From contig OY969094.1 of assembly GCA_963697695.1 (NCBI GenBank), positions 2,108,001 through 2,172,000 of the forward strand: a stretch of DNA of 64,000 nt. The letters run 5' to 3'. Position numbers and translations under genes: made by a program. Positions 24,357 to 33,119 of this stretch are shown one piece after another. Numbering within the stretch: the stretch's first letter is position 1; each line of letters begins with the position of its first letter. Source of the stretch: VRUE01 sp963697695. Its GTDB lineage: Bacteria; Actinomycetota; Thermoleophilia; Solirubrobacterales; 70-9. The notes under the pieces are model-generated. The model did not search any database and was not told the DNA's origin. It was given only the letters and a program-made list of their open reading frames with translations.

Positions 24357-24923
24357 TCACTCTTTGCTGAAGCTGACCGACACCGGCTCGCGCTCGGCCG
24401 GATCCTCGATCTCGAAGAACTCGCGTTTGGTGAAGCCGCCCTGGTTGGCGATGATCGAGCCCGGGAACTGTTCGATGTCGGTGTTGTAGGACTGCACGTT
24501 GGAGTTGTAGATTCGCCGCGAGGCCTGGATCTCATCCTCCAGCTCGGAGAGGTTGCGGCTGAGCTGCTGGAAGTTCTCGGTGGCGCGCAGCGTCGGGTAG
24601 TTCTCGGCGACGGCTTTCACGTCGGCAAGCGCCTGGGTCAGCTTCTGCTCGGCCTTGGCGGTTTCCTCGACGCTCTGGGCAGCCATCGCCTCGGCCCGCG
24701 CCTGGGTCGTCTTCTCGAAGGTCTGGCTCTCGTGCTCGGCATAGCCCTTGACGGTCTCAACCAGGTTGGGGACGAGGTCGTGCCGCCGCTTCAGCTGAAC
24801 GTCGATTCCGCTCCAGGACTCGTCCACCCGGTTGCGCGCCGCGATGATCGAGTTGCGCTTGGCGATGAAGTAGAGGACCGCGATGACGATGATCGCGACG
24901 ACGACGATGATGGCGATGGTCAT
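24357..24923 (-). CDS. lemA: LemA family protein
   Basis: 188 residues with one N-terminal membrane helix (about 3-20), then the LemA core: RNRVDESWSGIDVQLKRRHDLVPNLV, a long helical region and the closing ARRIYNSNVQSYNT-like segment (here ASRRIYNSNVQSYN). Function of the family is poorly known. It is divergent from a DUF3137-like gene 77 bases away, a recurring LemA neighbour. No link to the downstream rubredoxin is apparent. Confidence 0.93.
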   Translation of the reverse strand: MTIAIIVVVAIIVIAVLYFIAKRNSIIAARNRVDESWSGIDVQLKRRHDLVPNLVETVKGYAEHESQTFEKTTQARAEAMAAQSVEETAKAEQKLTQALADVKAVAENYPTLRATENFQQLSRNLSELEDEIQASRRIYNSNVQSYNTDIEQFPGSIIANQGGFTKREFFEIEDPAEREPVSVSFSKE

Positions 24924-25000
24924 GGAAGCTCCTGTGGTCGGACCTATCTAGAGGCCATCCTACGCGGATTCGGTCGCGGCAAAGCTTAGGATCGACCGCG

Positions 25001-25675
25001 ATGAGTGCCAAGCAGGAAGCGCAGGGCTGGGCGGAGATCGTTCGTGGGTTCGGCGAGCGTCGCGAACTCGTCTACGAGCCGATCGGTGGCATCAACCCCA
25101 AGGATGGTCCAGTCGCCCTCTGCGTCGGCGGGACCAACCGCCTCACGGGGCAGCTCGCCGAGGGCTTCTGGGGATCCTCCTGCGACGCCGACGAGCGCGA
25201 GGCCGGCGGCCTCTTCGGCAAGGCGGTCCTGCCGGGCGCGCTGCTGGCCAAGGCCCACATGCCGGATCTGGCCAAGGTCGTGCCGGCCTTCAACGTCGAA
25301 TCGATCGAGGGGCACGAGGTGGTCACCCAGCGCTTCGCGCGCAAGGTCGAGTTCGAGTCGATCGAGTTCAACAAGCGCTTCCTGGCGACGGTGCCGAGCG
25401 AGTACGACCCGGTTGCCCTGCGAGAGCTGTTCGGTCCCGGCTTCCTCGAGTGGACGACGACGATGACCGGCGAGATCGACTTCGGCATCAACGACCGCCA
25501 GCTCTGGTTTCTCTGGCGCTTGGGCGAGCGCAGCGAGGGGGAACTGAAGGCTGCCCTGAACAATGCCGGTCAGCTGTTCAAACGGCTGCAAGCGGAGATG
25601 GACGAGAGCGGCATCCACACCTATGCGCCCGGGCCTTGGCACGCGGGCCAGGAGCCCTTCCCCACAACTGGGTAG
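25001..25675 (+). CDS. DUF3137-like protein, unknown function
   Basis: 224 residues, no signal peptide and no clear membrane helix. The middle KVEFESIEFNKRFLA and the later LFGPGFLEWT and RQLWFLWRLG resemble the conserved part of DUF3137 proteins (ESxEFNxxF, then a P-x-F/M-x-EWL segment), which often pair with LemA. The N-terminal half has no recognised domain. The family call rests on these motifs and the lemA context, so it is moderate. Confidence 0.6.
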   Translation: MSAKQEAQGWAEIVRGFGERRELVYEPIGGINPKDGPVALCVGGTNRLTGQLAEGFWGSSCDADEREAGGLFGKAVLPGALLAKAHMPDLAKVVPAFNVESIEGHEVVTQRFARKVEFESIEFNKRFLATVPSEYDPVALRELFGPGFLEWTTTMTGEIDFGINDRQLWFLWRLGERSEGELKAALNNAGQLFKRLQAEMDESGIHTYAPGPWHAGQEPFPTTG

Positions 25676-26033
25676 TCAGGCGCGCTCGCTCTCGAACAAA
25701 CGTCCATTGACATGGGTCCAGAATCTTCTGGATCGGAAAAGCAAAGATTGGCGATGCCGATGGCTGCTGCGTGAGCGCACTCGCCGGCACGATCTCCGCG
25801 CCTCTGGCAAGGCCGGGGGAAATCGGCATTGGGCGCTTGCTGCGGCCGCTGCTCTCCCTGCTCACCGCTGCTGCGATTCTCGCCGTGGCGCTGCCGGCGG
25901 CCTCTCGCTGAGCGGCTCGACGGTGACGATCGTCCTCGGCACTCCCCATCGTCCTCGAACCTCGATCTCGCCGGCAACGCCTGCTCGACTTCAACCGTCA
26001 CCGGCAGCAGTAAGAAGCAGTTCTAGGCGGCGC
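25676..26033. other. Gene-poor stretch between the DUF3137-like and Nudix genes
   Basis: No convincing gene. Near the left end are TTGACA (25707-25712) and the inverted repeat TCCAGA-ATCT-TCTGGA (25717-25732). A 46-codon frame from GTG 25771 to 25911 has a hydrophobic C-terminal half but no ribosome-binding site. Fragments with coding-like periodicity beyond it sit in different frames, so a decayed gene is possible. Confidence 0.4.
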
Positions 26034-26675
26034 TCAGGCCGGGTAGTCGGGATCGCCGGGGAGGACGACTTTGTGATCCTCTGGCGTGCCGATCACCTTG
26101 GGCAGGATCGGTTCGATCTCGCGCCCGCGGTGGGCTTCCATCGCTTCTTTGGAGTTGCGGAAGGCGGCCAGCGATTCAAGCTGCTTGACGGTCGGAAAGG
26201 CGAGCGTGAGCTCGCCGCTGACCTGTGCCTCGAGTGCCGCCGCTGGTTCGAACCAAGCGGCCTCGGTTGTCTCGACCCCGTCCGGTTGGGGCGGGGTGTG
26301 AGCAGGTGCGAGCGCGAGGAAGAACCACGCGTCGAAGCGCCGCGAGATCACCTCCGGGGTGATCCAGCGGGAGAACAGCACCAGCTCCTCCTCGGCGGGC
26401 AGTTCGATTCCCGCCTCCTCCTTCAGCTCGCGCAGCGCGCAGGCTCTGTGCCCCGCCTCGTCCTCTCCGTCCTCGGCGTCGACCGCGCCGCCGGGAAAGA
26501 CCCACACCCCCGGCATGAACCTGGCGCTTTCGGTTCGCTTCAGCAGCAATACCTCGAGCGCCCGGTCTCCGTGCTTGCCACCTCGGCGCAGCAGCACCAC
26601 CGAGGCCGCGGGCCGGGGATCGGCGGGGGTGCCGAGGTTGGGCTGCTCCGCGGGCCCGCGCTTGCGAGTGCTCAC
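26034..26675 (-). CDS. Nudix hydrolase
   Basis: 213 residues. The Nudix helix is recognisable as RELKEEAGI (about 83-91), preceded by FPGGAVD, with a longer than usual loop between the glycines and the helix, as in the NUDT19-like CoA-diphosphatase branch. It hydrolyses a nucleoside diphosphate linked to another moiety; the substrate is not predictable. Likely monocistronic. Confidence 0.88.
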   Translation of the reverse strand: MSTRKRGPAEQPNLGTPADPRPAASVVLLRRGGKHGDRALEVLLLKRTESARFMPGVWVFPGGAVDAEDGEDEAGHRACALRELKEEAGIELPAEEELVLFSRWITPEVISRRFDAWFFLALAPAHTPPQPDGVETTEAAWFEPAAALEAQVSGELTLAFPTVKQLESLAAFRNSKEAMEAHRGREIEPILPKVIGTPEDHKVVLPGDPDYPA

Positions 26676-26781
26676 GAGGCCAGCCTATAGCCGACTTTGC
26701 GATCCTCTTTGATCATGGCCGTCTTAGTCCTCAGTCAGGCTCTACCACGATGTCGTTCTCTCGCTGATTGAGTGGCTGGCG

Positions 26782-27564
26782 GTGTCACGGGGGAGGTACA
26801 TCGGGCTGGGGGTGATCGCGCTCGTGGCGGTGGGTGCGATCTTCGTCTGGCAGTTCGCCCCCCGCGACGACGTCACCCGTGCAACCGTCGGCGAGGCGGT
26901 TCAGAAGTTCCGGGACCGGGTCGAGCAACGGGTCGCGCGCGGTGCGGGTCTGCTCGGCGGAGTCGAGTACGGGGTGTACCGGTACGCGATCCACGGAGGG
27001 GAGGACATCGACGCGACGATTCTGAGTGCGCGTCACAACTACGGCGGCGTCTCGACGATTGCCATAACGCCCACGTCCTGCGGCGTCGAAGAAAGGTGGC
27101 AAGTGCTGAGAGGGCGCTGGACCGAGGTTAATCTCTGCCGCACCGAGGGAGGCTCGCGAGTTGCGACGCTGCGCGATTCCCACGAGTTCTACGGCGAAGT
27201 GCGCCTCAATGCCTACGTCTGTCGGGGAGACGAGATTCCCGCTGCCGCCGATCAGCAGCCGGGAATGCGCTGGGCCTTCCACTGTGAGGACGACGAAGCT
27301 TCGGCTGAAAACGTGACCCGAGTCATCGGGGTCGAGAAGCTCGAGGTTGACGGGCGGAGTGTCGACGCTGTGCGCTCGAGGTCGATCATCTCGCTCGAGG
27401 GCGAAGTCTCCGGGACTGATCGGCGCGAGGAATGGCGCCGCCGGTCCGACGGTCTGCTCCTGCGCAGAACCGATGATGTGAATACGAGCCTCGACATCCT
27501 CGGCGGTGCGGACTACGAGGAGCGCTACTCCCTCGATCTCATCTCGGCCCAGCCGCAGCGCTGA
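26782..27564 (+). CDS. Membrane-anchored extracytoplasmic protein, unknown function
   Basis: 260 residues from GTG. A single N-terminal membrane helix (about 7-24, GLGVIALVAVGAIFVW) is followed by an outward domain with five or so cysteines, rich in charged residues. No family recognised. The 3' end overlaps the convergent DUF4349 gene by 26 bases. Confidence 0.65.
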   Translation: MSRGRYIGLGVIALVAVGAIFVWQFAPRDDVTRATVGEAVQKFRDRVEQRVARGAGLLGGVEYGVYRYAIHGGEDIDATILSARHNYGGVSTIAITPTSCGVEERWQVLRGRWTEVNLCRTEGGSRVATLRDSHEFYGEVRLNAYVCRGDEIPAAADQQPGMRWAFHCEDDEASAENVTRVIGVEKLEVDGRSVDAVRSRSIISLEGEVSGTDRREEWRRRSDGLLLRRTDDVNTSLDILGGADYEERYSLDLISAQPQR

Positions 27565-28720
27565 GTGCGCGCCGGCGGTCGCGGCTCACCCACAAGCGGC
27601 GGGCGAGCCAGGCCAGCAAACAGATGAGCGCCGGGAGGGCGAGAATCGCAAGGCCGACGACGGCGATGCCGGCAGCGACGCCCAGAATTTTGCCTGCATC
27701 GTCGAGGGCATCGCTCACTCCCCAGCTGCCGCCTGAATCGGCTGCTGCCGGGGTACCGGTCTCGATTCGCAGCGAGACTCGGGAGAAGTTGGCTTGGCGG
27801 CGCAGGGTGGAGAGGCGGGAGCGCAGTACGGCTGCCTGCCGCCTCTCGGCACGAAGCTCGGCTTCGACCGCGACGCGCTCGCTGTTCGTCTCGGCTCCGG
27901 CCAGTTGTGCGAGCAGGCCTTCGATCCTGGCCTGAGTGTCCCGCAGTCTTTCGCCGACCCCGACCGTCGGCGCGGTGATGTCTTGCGTCGCCTCGTGCCG
28001 GGAGCGGACCTCGGCGATCGCCGAGAAGGCGGCGAGCGTGTCGCCAAGCCTGCCGCTGGGGATCAGCAGGTCGAAGGAGGCGCCGGCCCGGCCTGCGCTC
28101 CCATCGCGAATCGCGGAGTTGAGGACGATGCCGTCAGCGGCATGGACCGCGTCGAAGACCTTGGCGGCCACGGGGCGGATCTCGGCGGGCTCCGTGCCAA
28201 GCACCATCTGGGCCGAGCGCTCTATCTCGCGCCTGCTCGTGCGCGAGGCATAAGGTCCCGACCCGCCTGAGCGGGGGGACGCCTGTGGAACGACTGCCTC
28301 GTACTCGGTGCTCGAGGTGCCCTGAGCCGCTGAGGCGCTTTCGCCCGCTGCCGATGGCATGGGAGTCGAAGGGTCCGGTGCCGCATTCGTCGCCGCGTCC
28401 GGCCGATCGGGAGTCGGAGCAGAGTTCAGCCGGCCGCCATCCAAGCGAAGGGAGTCCTGTCCGTTTTGCGACGTGGTCACCACTGCCGTGGCGATCGCTA
28501 TCGCCGCCACGGCGCAGGCACCGGCCGGGGCCAGCAACCTGCGGGGTGGGATAGCACGGAGCCGCTCGAGGACACGGTCGAGCGCGCCCGCGCCACGACC
28601 GTGGTGGGGGAAACCAGCCTCTGCCCGGGCATCCAGCTCTGCGACGAACTCCGGCCGTGGTGCGGGGCGCAGTGCCTGCAGCTCGGCGGCGAGGTCCAGG
28701 TCGTCTCTACGCGGCTTCAT
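27539..28720 (-). CDS. DUF4349 membrane protein, candidate anti-sigma factor
   Basis: 393 residues. A cytoplasmic N-terminus (DLAAELQALRPAPRPEFVAELDAR) is followed by a membrane helix (about 61-82), a low-complexity linker, the DUF4349 domain (about 165-335) with a long coiled coil (about 255-310), and a second membrane helix near 343-370. The gene starts within the end of the ECF sigma gene (14-base overlap), the usual arrangement for sigma/anti-sigma pairs. Confidence 0.82.
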   Translation of the reverse strand: MKPRRDDLDLAAELQALRPAPRPEFVAELDARAEAGFPHHGRGAGALDRVLERLRAIPPRRLLAPAGACAVAAIAIATAVVTTSQNGQDSLRLDGGRLNSAPTPDRPDAATNAAPDPSTPMPSAAGESASAAQGTSSTEYEAVVPQASPRSGGSGPYASRTSRREIERSAQMVLGTEPAEIRPVAAKVFDAVHAADGIVLNSAIRDGSAGRAGASFDLLIPSGRLGDTLAAFSAIAEVRSRHEATQDITAPTVGVGERLRDTQARIEGLLAQLAGAETNSERVAVEAELRAERRQAAVLRSRLSTLRRQANFSRVSLRIETGTPAAADSGGSWGVSDALDDAGKILGVAAGIAVVGLAILALPALICLLAWLARRLWVSRDRRRALSAAAGPR

Positions 28721-29276
28721 TGCACGCCTCCCTCAGCTTGTCGATGACTCGGTGCAGCCTCGTGCCGGCATTGGACTCGGAGATCCCGAGCACGCCGGCG
28801 ATCTCCCCGTTGGAGAGACCGGCGAAGAACTTGAGCGAGACCAGCTCGCGCTCGCGCGGCTCGAGGCGGTTCAGGGCTCCGGCGAGGACGAGGCGAAGCT
28901 CGCTGCGTTCGGCCGGATGGGTTTCGGCCAGGCTTTCGACGTCGACCGGCTCGACGGCCAGCTCGGCTCGCCTGTTGCGGCGACGCAGCTCGTCCAGTGC
29001 GGCGTTGCGGACGATCCCAAAGAGCCAGGCGCGACCGCTGCCGCGTCCAGGATCGAAGCGCGAGCGCTTGCGGTAGGCCCGCTCGAACGCGGTCGCGGTC
29101 ACGTCCTCGGCTGCGGCGCGGTCGCCGAGCAGGCCGGCTGCGTAGGCGAAGACGTCGTCGCGGCTGGAGCGGTAGAGCTGCTCGAAGGCGAGCGTGTCGT
29201 CCGTGGGGGCTTCGCTGGCGGGTGCGGCGAGAGCTTGACTCACGCCCTTACTACGAGCGTCGCCCCGTTTCGTCAC
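28707..29276 (-). CDS. ECF-type RNA polymerase sigma factor
   Basis: 189 residues. Region 2 runs from FEQLYRSSRDDVFAYAAGLL through AEDVTATAFERAYR and GRAWLFGIVRNAALDELRRR; region 4 is LEPRERELVSLKFFAGLSNGEIAGVL with the helix-turn-helix. GTG 29243 (residue 12) is an alternative start. Coupled to the DUF4349 gene by overlap; the signal sensed is unknown. Confidence 0.93.
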   Translation of the reverse strand: MTKRGDARSKGVSQALAAPASEAPTDDTLAFEQLYRSSRDDVFAYAAGLLGDRAAAEDVTATAFERAYRKRSRFDPGRGSGRAWLFGIVRNAALDELRRRNRRAELAVEPVDVESLAETHPAERSELRLVLAGALNRLEPRERELVSLKFFAGLSNGEIAGVLGISESNAGTRLHRVIDKLREACNEAA

Positions 29277-29291
29277 ACCAGGGAATGTGGC

Positions 29292-30608
29292 TCAGGCGGC
29301 CTGGGGGAGGCCGGCGGGCGCCGGGTGGGCCGAGGCCGACGCAGCCTCGATTGCCTCGGTCGCGATCTCGAGCAAGCTGCTCAGCTCAGCCTCGGAGATC
29401 GAGAGCGGCGGCATCAGCACGACGACGTCGCCGAGCGGCCGGATGATCGCACCGCGCTTTCGTGCCTCGACCGTCACCCGGTGCCCCAGCCTGAGCGCGG
29501 GATCGTGCTCGCCGAGGTCGATGCCGACCATGAAGCCGCGGCAGCGGACCTCGGCCACCTCGGGCAGGGCTTCGACGTCGTCGAGCAACTGCCGCAGCAG
29601 ACCGATCTTCGGTTGCAGCCTCTCCAGCGTGCGCTCCTCCTCGAAGGCGTCGAGATTGGCGAGGGCGGCCGCGCAGGCGAGCGGGTTGCCGGTGTACGTG
29701 TGGCCGTGGAAGAAGGTGCGCCACTCCTCGTAGGCGCCGAGGAAGCCTTCGTAGATGCGCTCGGTCGCCAGGGTCGCGGCCAGCGGCAGGTAGCCGCCGG
29801 TGAGGCCCTTGGCGAGACACAAGAGGTCGGGCGAGACCCCCTCCTGCTCGCAGGCGAACATCGTCCCGGTACGGCCGAAGCCGGTCGCCACCTCGTCGCA
29901 GATGAGGAGAACCCCGAAGTCGTCGCAGAGGCGGCGAACCTCGCGCAGGTAACCCGGAGGATGGATCAGCATGCCGGCGGCGCCCTGGACGAGCGGCTCG
30001 ACGATCACCGCGGCGATCTCCTCTTCGTGGGCGGCGAGCAGGCGCTCGAGATCGGCGGGATCGCCGGGCTTGGCGGCGTGGGTCGGGAACAGCAGCGGCC
30101 GGTAGGCGGTGTGGAAGAGGTCGATGCCCCCGACCGAGACGGAGCCGATCGTGTCGCCGTGGTAGGAGTCGCGCAGATGGACGAAGGAGGTGCGGCGGGT
30201 GTGCTGGCCACCGCGCTGCTGCTGGTACTGGAACGCCATCTTCAGGGCGATCTCGGTGGCGGTCGAGCCCGACTCCGAGTAGAAGACGCGGGAGAGGCCG
30301 GGCGGCGCCAGGTCGACGAGGCGGGCAGCCAGCTCCACGGCGCCGGGGTGGGAGAGGCCGAGCATGGTCGAGTGGGCGACCTTGTCCAGCTGCTCTGCAA
30401 GAGCGGCGTCGATGCCCGCGTGCCGGTGGCCGTGAACGGTGCACCAGAGGGACGAGACACCGTCGATGTAGCGGCGGCCGTCGGTCGCGATCAGGTGCGA
30501 GCCCTCGGCGCGTTCGATCATCAGCTGCTCTTCCTCACACCAGCTCTGCTGCTGGGTAAAGGGATGCCAGAGGTGGTCTCGATCGAGCTGGATGGAATCG
30601 GCCGGCAT
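29292..30608 (-). CDS. bioA: Adenosylmethionine--8-amino-7-oxononanoate aminotransferase
   Basis: 438 residues of class III aminotransferase type. The N-terminal LWHPFTQ and GSHLIATDGRRYIDGVSSLWC are BioA signatures; Asp238 (ICDEVATGFGRTG) and the PLP lysine Lys267 (LAKGLTGG) are in place. It converts KAPA to DAPA in biotin synthesis. The other bio genes (bioB-bioF-bioD) are 5 kb away on the same strand, so bioA forms its own unit. Confidence 0.96.
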   Translation of the reverse strand: MPADSIQLDRDHLWHPFTQQQSWCEEEQLMIERAEGSHLIATDGRRYIDGVSSLWCTVHGHRHAGIDAALAEQLDKVAHSTMLGLSHPGAVELAARLVDLAPPGLSRVFYSESGSTATEIALKMAFQYQQQRGGQHTRRTSFVHLRDSYHGDTIGSVSVGGIDLFHTAYRPLLFPTHAAKPGDPADLERLLAAHEEEIAAVIVEPLVQGAAGMLIHPPGYLREVRRLCDDFGVLLICDEVATGFGRTGTMFACEQEGVSPDLLCLAKGLTGGYLPLAATLATERIYEGFLGAYEEWRTFFHGHTYTGNPLACAAALANLDAFEEERTLERLQPKIGLLRQLLDDVEALPEVAEVRCRGFMVGIDLGEHDPALRLGHRVTVEARKRGAIIRPLGDVVVLMPPLSISEAELSSLLEIATEAIEAASASAHPAPAGLPQAA

Positions 30609-30703
30609 CGGGTAGTGCCGACCCTAGTCAGGAGCGCGGCGGGAACCCGAAGCGTGCGGCTTCGCACACAAACCTCTACATCAATAGATGCAATCCTTCT
30701 TCG

Positions 30704-31801
30704 ATGGCTGAGCGTGGAGCACCCCCGAAGGTCCCGGAGCTGCGGCGACGGATGCTGCACGCCGTCCGCTCGCTATTCGCCCCGTTGCTCCCGGACGACT
30801 ATCTGGAATTGATCAACCCGCTCTGGTCCACGCGCGAGCTGCGCGGACGGATCGAGCGCATCGACCAAGAGACGCCAGATGCCGTCACGGTGCTGATTCG
30901 CCCCGGATTCGAGTGGGAGGGGCACCGACCAGGGCAATACCTGAGGATCGGCGTCGTCGTCGACGGGGTGCATCACTGGCGTGCCTACTCCCTCACCTCC
31001 GAGCCCGAGCGTCCCGACGGCTGCATCAGCATCACCCCGAAGCTCGTCGATTCCGGCAAGGTCTCGCCCTATCTGGTCCGTAGCGCCAGGCCGGGGGACA
31101 TCGTGCGGCTCGGCGGAGTCGAAGGCACCTTCGTGTTCCCGGATCCGTCGCCAGGGAAGCTGCTCTTCGTCAGCGCTGGCAGCGGGATCACACCGATCAT
31201 GAGCATGGTGCGCAGCCTGCATCGGAAAAAGGCGCTCGCCGACGCGGTCCACGTCCATTCGTCCCGAGATCTCGAGGGAGTGATCTTCGCGGACCTCCTG
31301 GGCGAGATCGACAGCTCCAACGAGGGCTACCGCCTGCACCTGCAGATCACAGGCGAGCGGGGCAGGATCGGGGCTGACGATCTCGATCGGCTCTGCCCCG
31401 ACTGGCGCGATCGTCACGCCTTCCTATCTGGCCCTGCCGAGATGCTCGATGCGATGAGCAAGCGCTGGGAGCGGGACGGCAATCGCGAGCTGCTCCACAT
31501 GGAGCGCTTCCAGCCGCTGATCGGCGGTGAGTCGGGCGAGGGCGAGGGGGGCGCCGTGCGCTTCGCCAAAAGCGGAGTGGAGGCTCATTGCGACGGCGGC
31601 ACGCCGATCCTCGTCGGCGGAGAGGAGGCGGGCGCGATCCTTCCCTTCGGCTGCCGGATGGGCATCTGCCACACGTGCGTGGGCAGGCTCTGCAAGGGGG
31701 AGGTGCGCGACCTGCGCACCGGCAAAGTCCACGGCAGCGCGGGAGAGATGATCCGCACCTGCGTGAACGCCCCCGAAGGACCGATCGAGATCGCGCTTTG
31801 A
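30704..31801 (+). CDS. Ferredoxin/FAD reductase partner of the acyl-CoA desaturase (Rv3230c-like)
   Basis: 365 residues. FAD domain with RPGQYLRIGV and WRAYSLTS (about 84-107), NAD(P)H-binding GSGITPIMSM (about 165), and a C-terminal plant-type 2Fe-2S domain with C-X4-C-X2-C in CRMGICHTC and a later Cys in IRTC. It passes electrons from NAD(P)H to the desaturase encoded 19 bases downstream, as known for mycobacterial Rv3230c and DesA3. Confidence 0.92.
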   Translation: MAERGAPPKVPELRRRMLHAVRSLFAPLLPDDYLELINPLWSTRELRGRIERIDQETPDAVTVLIRPGFEWEGHRPGQYLRIGVVVDGVHHWRAYSLTSEPERPDGCISITPKLVDSGKVSPYLVRSARPGDIVRLGGVEGTFVFPDPSPGKLLFVSAGSGITPIMSMVRSLHRKKALADAVHVHSSRDLEGVIFADLLGEIDSSNEGYRLHLQITGERGRIGADDLDRLCPDWRDRHAFLSGPAEMLDAMSKRWERDGNRELLHMERFQPLIGGESGEGEGGAVRFAKSGVEAHCDGGTPILVGGEEAGAILPFGCRMGICHTCVGRLCKGEVRDLRTGKVHGSAGEMIRTCVNAPEGPIEIAL

Positions 31802-31820
31802 AACCGACGAAAGGGAGACG

Positions 31821-33056
31821 ATGAACCCGATGACCGCTGAGGTCGAGAGCCCGCTTGCCCACCTTTCAGGGGAGCAGCTCGAGCAGCTCGCCGGCGAGCT
31901 CGACGAGATCCGCGACCGAGTCTTTGCCGACCTCGGCGAACGCGATCGCCGCTACATCGAGAGCATGATCGCGATGCAGCGCCGCCTGGCCGTCATCGGC
32001 CGCGTACTGCTGCTTGGCGCCCGCCACCGGCCCGCCCAGATAGCCGGGACCGCCGCGTTGTCGATGGCGAAGATCCTCGAGAACATGGAGATCGGGCACA
32101 ACGTCCTGCACGGGCAGTGGGACTGGATGAACGATCCCCAGATCAACTCCTCGACCTGGGATTGGGACACGGCCTCGACCGCGGAGGCCTGGAAGCACTC
32201 GCACAACTACGTCCACCACACCTTCACCAACATCCTCGGCAAGGACAAGGACCTGGGCTACGAGATCATGCGGATCGACCCGCAGCAGAAGTGGCACCCG
32301 GTCTACCTCGCACAGCCGCTCTACAACCTGCTGCTGATGGCGTTCTTCGAGTGGGGGGTCGCCCTCCACGATCTCGACTTCGAGGCGATCCGCAAGGGCA
32401 AGAAGTCAAAGGCCCAGGTCAAGCGCGAGCTGGCCGGCATCCGCGAGAAGGCGAAGAGCCAGGTCGTCAAGGACTACATCGCCTGGCCGCTGCTCAGCGG
32501 CTTGGCGATGACGGCCCTCGATGCGGCCCTCGAGGCCCGCAGCGGCGGCAGGCGCCGCGGCGGATTGGCTGGGGTCCTGAAACGCGCCCTCGGCGGCGGT
32601 CGGAGCACCTACCGCGCCGCGGCGTCCGCGAACGCGACGGCCAACATCGTCCGCAACATCTGGTCCTACGCGATCATCTTCTGCGGCCACTTCCCGGATC
32701 AGACGCACACGTTCAAGCCCGAGGAAGTCGAGGACGAGAGCCGCGGCGGTTGGTACGTGCGCCAGCTGACCGGCGCGGCAAACATCGAGGGGAGCCCGTT
32801 GTTCCACGTCGCCAGCGGCAACCTCGGCTACCAGGTCGAGCACCACCTTTTCCCGGACCTGCCGAGCACCCGCTACGCCGAGATCGCCCCGCAGGTGAAG
32901 CAGGTCTGCGAGCGCTATGGCCTGCCCTACAACAGCGGTCCCCTCGGGCAGCAGCTCGGGATGGTGCAGCGGACGATCCTGCGACTCGCTCTGCCTGGCG
33001 GCACGCCCCGCCCCAAGCCGGGGCCGTACCGCGGGGAGGATCATCCCGCTCTGTGA
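31821..33056 (+). CDS. Membrane fatty acid / acyl-CoA desaturase (DesA3-like)
   Basis: 411 residues with the three histidine boxes that bind the di-iron centre: HNVLH (93-97), HSHNYVHH (126-133) and QVEHHLFP (about 339). Hydrophobic stretches lie near 60-80, 165-185 and 225. It likely introduces a delta-9 double bond into stearoyl/palmitoyl-CoA at the membrane. AAAGGGAG precedes the ATG. Operon with the upstream reductase. Confidence 0.95.
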   Translation: MNPMTAEVESPLAHLSGEQLEQLAGELDEIRDRVFADLGERDRRYIESMIAMQRRLAVIGRVLLLGARHRPAQIAGTAALSMAKILENMEIGHNVLHGQWDWMNDPQINSSTWDWDTASTAEAWKHSHNYVHHTFTNILGKDKDLGYEIMRIDPQQKWHPVYLAQPLYNLLLMAFFEWGVALHDLDFEAIRKGKKSKAQVKRELAGIREKAKSQVVKDYIAWPLLSGLAMTALDAALEARSGGRRRGGLAGVLKRALGGGRSTYRAAASANATANIVRNIWSYAIIFCGHFPDQTHTFKPEEVEDESRGGWYVRQLTGAANIEGSPLFHVASGNLGYQVEHHLFPDLPSTRYAEIAPQVKQVCERYGLPYNSGPLGQQLGMVQRTILRLALPGGTPRPKPGPYRGEDHPAL

Positions 33057-33072
33057 TAAGGCACACAAGAGT

Positions 33073-33107
33073 AACTATTGCGCTCGTAAAATAGTTGCCT
33101 TTATGTA
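33073..33107 (+). promoter_or_regulatory. marR promoter with inverted-repeat operator
   Basis: AACTATT (33073-33079) and AATAGTT (33090-33096) form a perfect inverted repeat with a 10-base spacer. It overlaps a likely -35 TTGCGC (33079-33084) that stands 17 bases from TATGTA (33102-33107). The -10 is only 12 bases from the ATG, so the leader would be very short. Confidence 0.6.
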
Positions 33108-33119
33108 AATATTGTCGGC

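Noticed and set aside
25563..26690. 375-codon frame spanning the DUF3137-like 3' end, the gap and the Nudix gene
   Set aside because: It is a shadow of the real genes at both ends, and the middle lacks a recognisable domain.
28359..30812. 817-codon open frame antisense to the DUF4349, sigma and bioA genes
   Set aside because: The minus-strand genes are certain from their motifs, and the antisense product is low-complexity.
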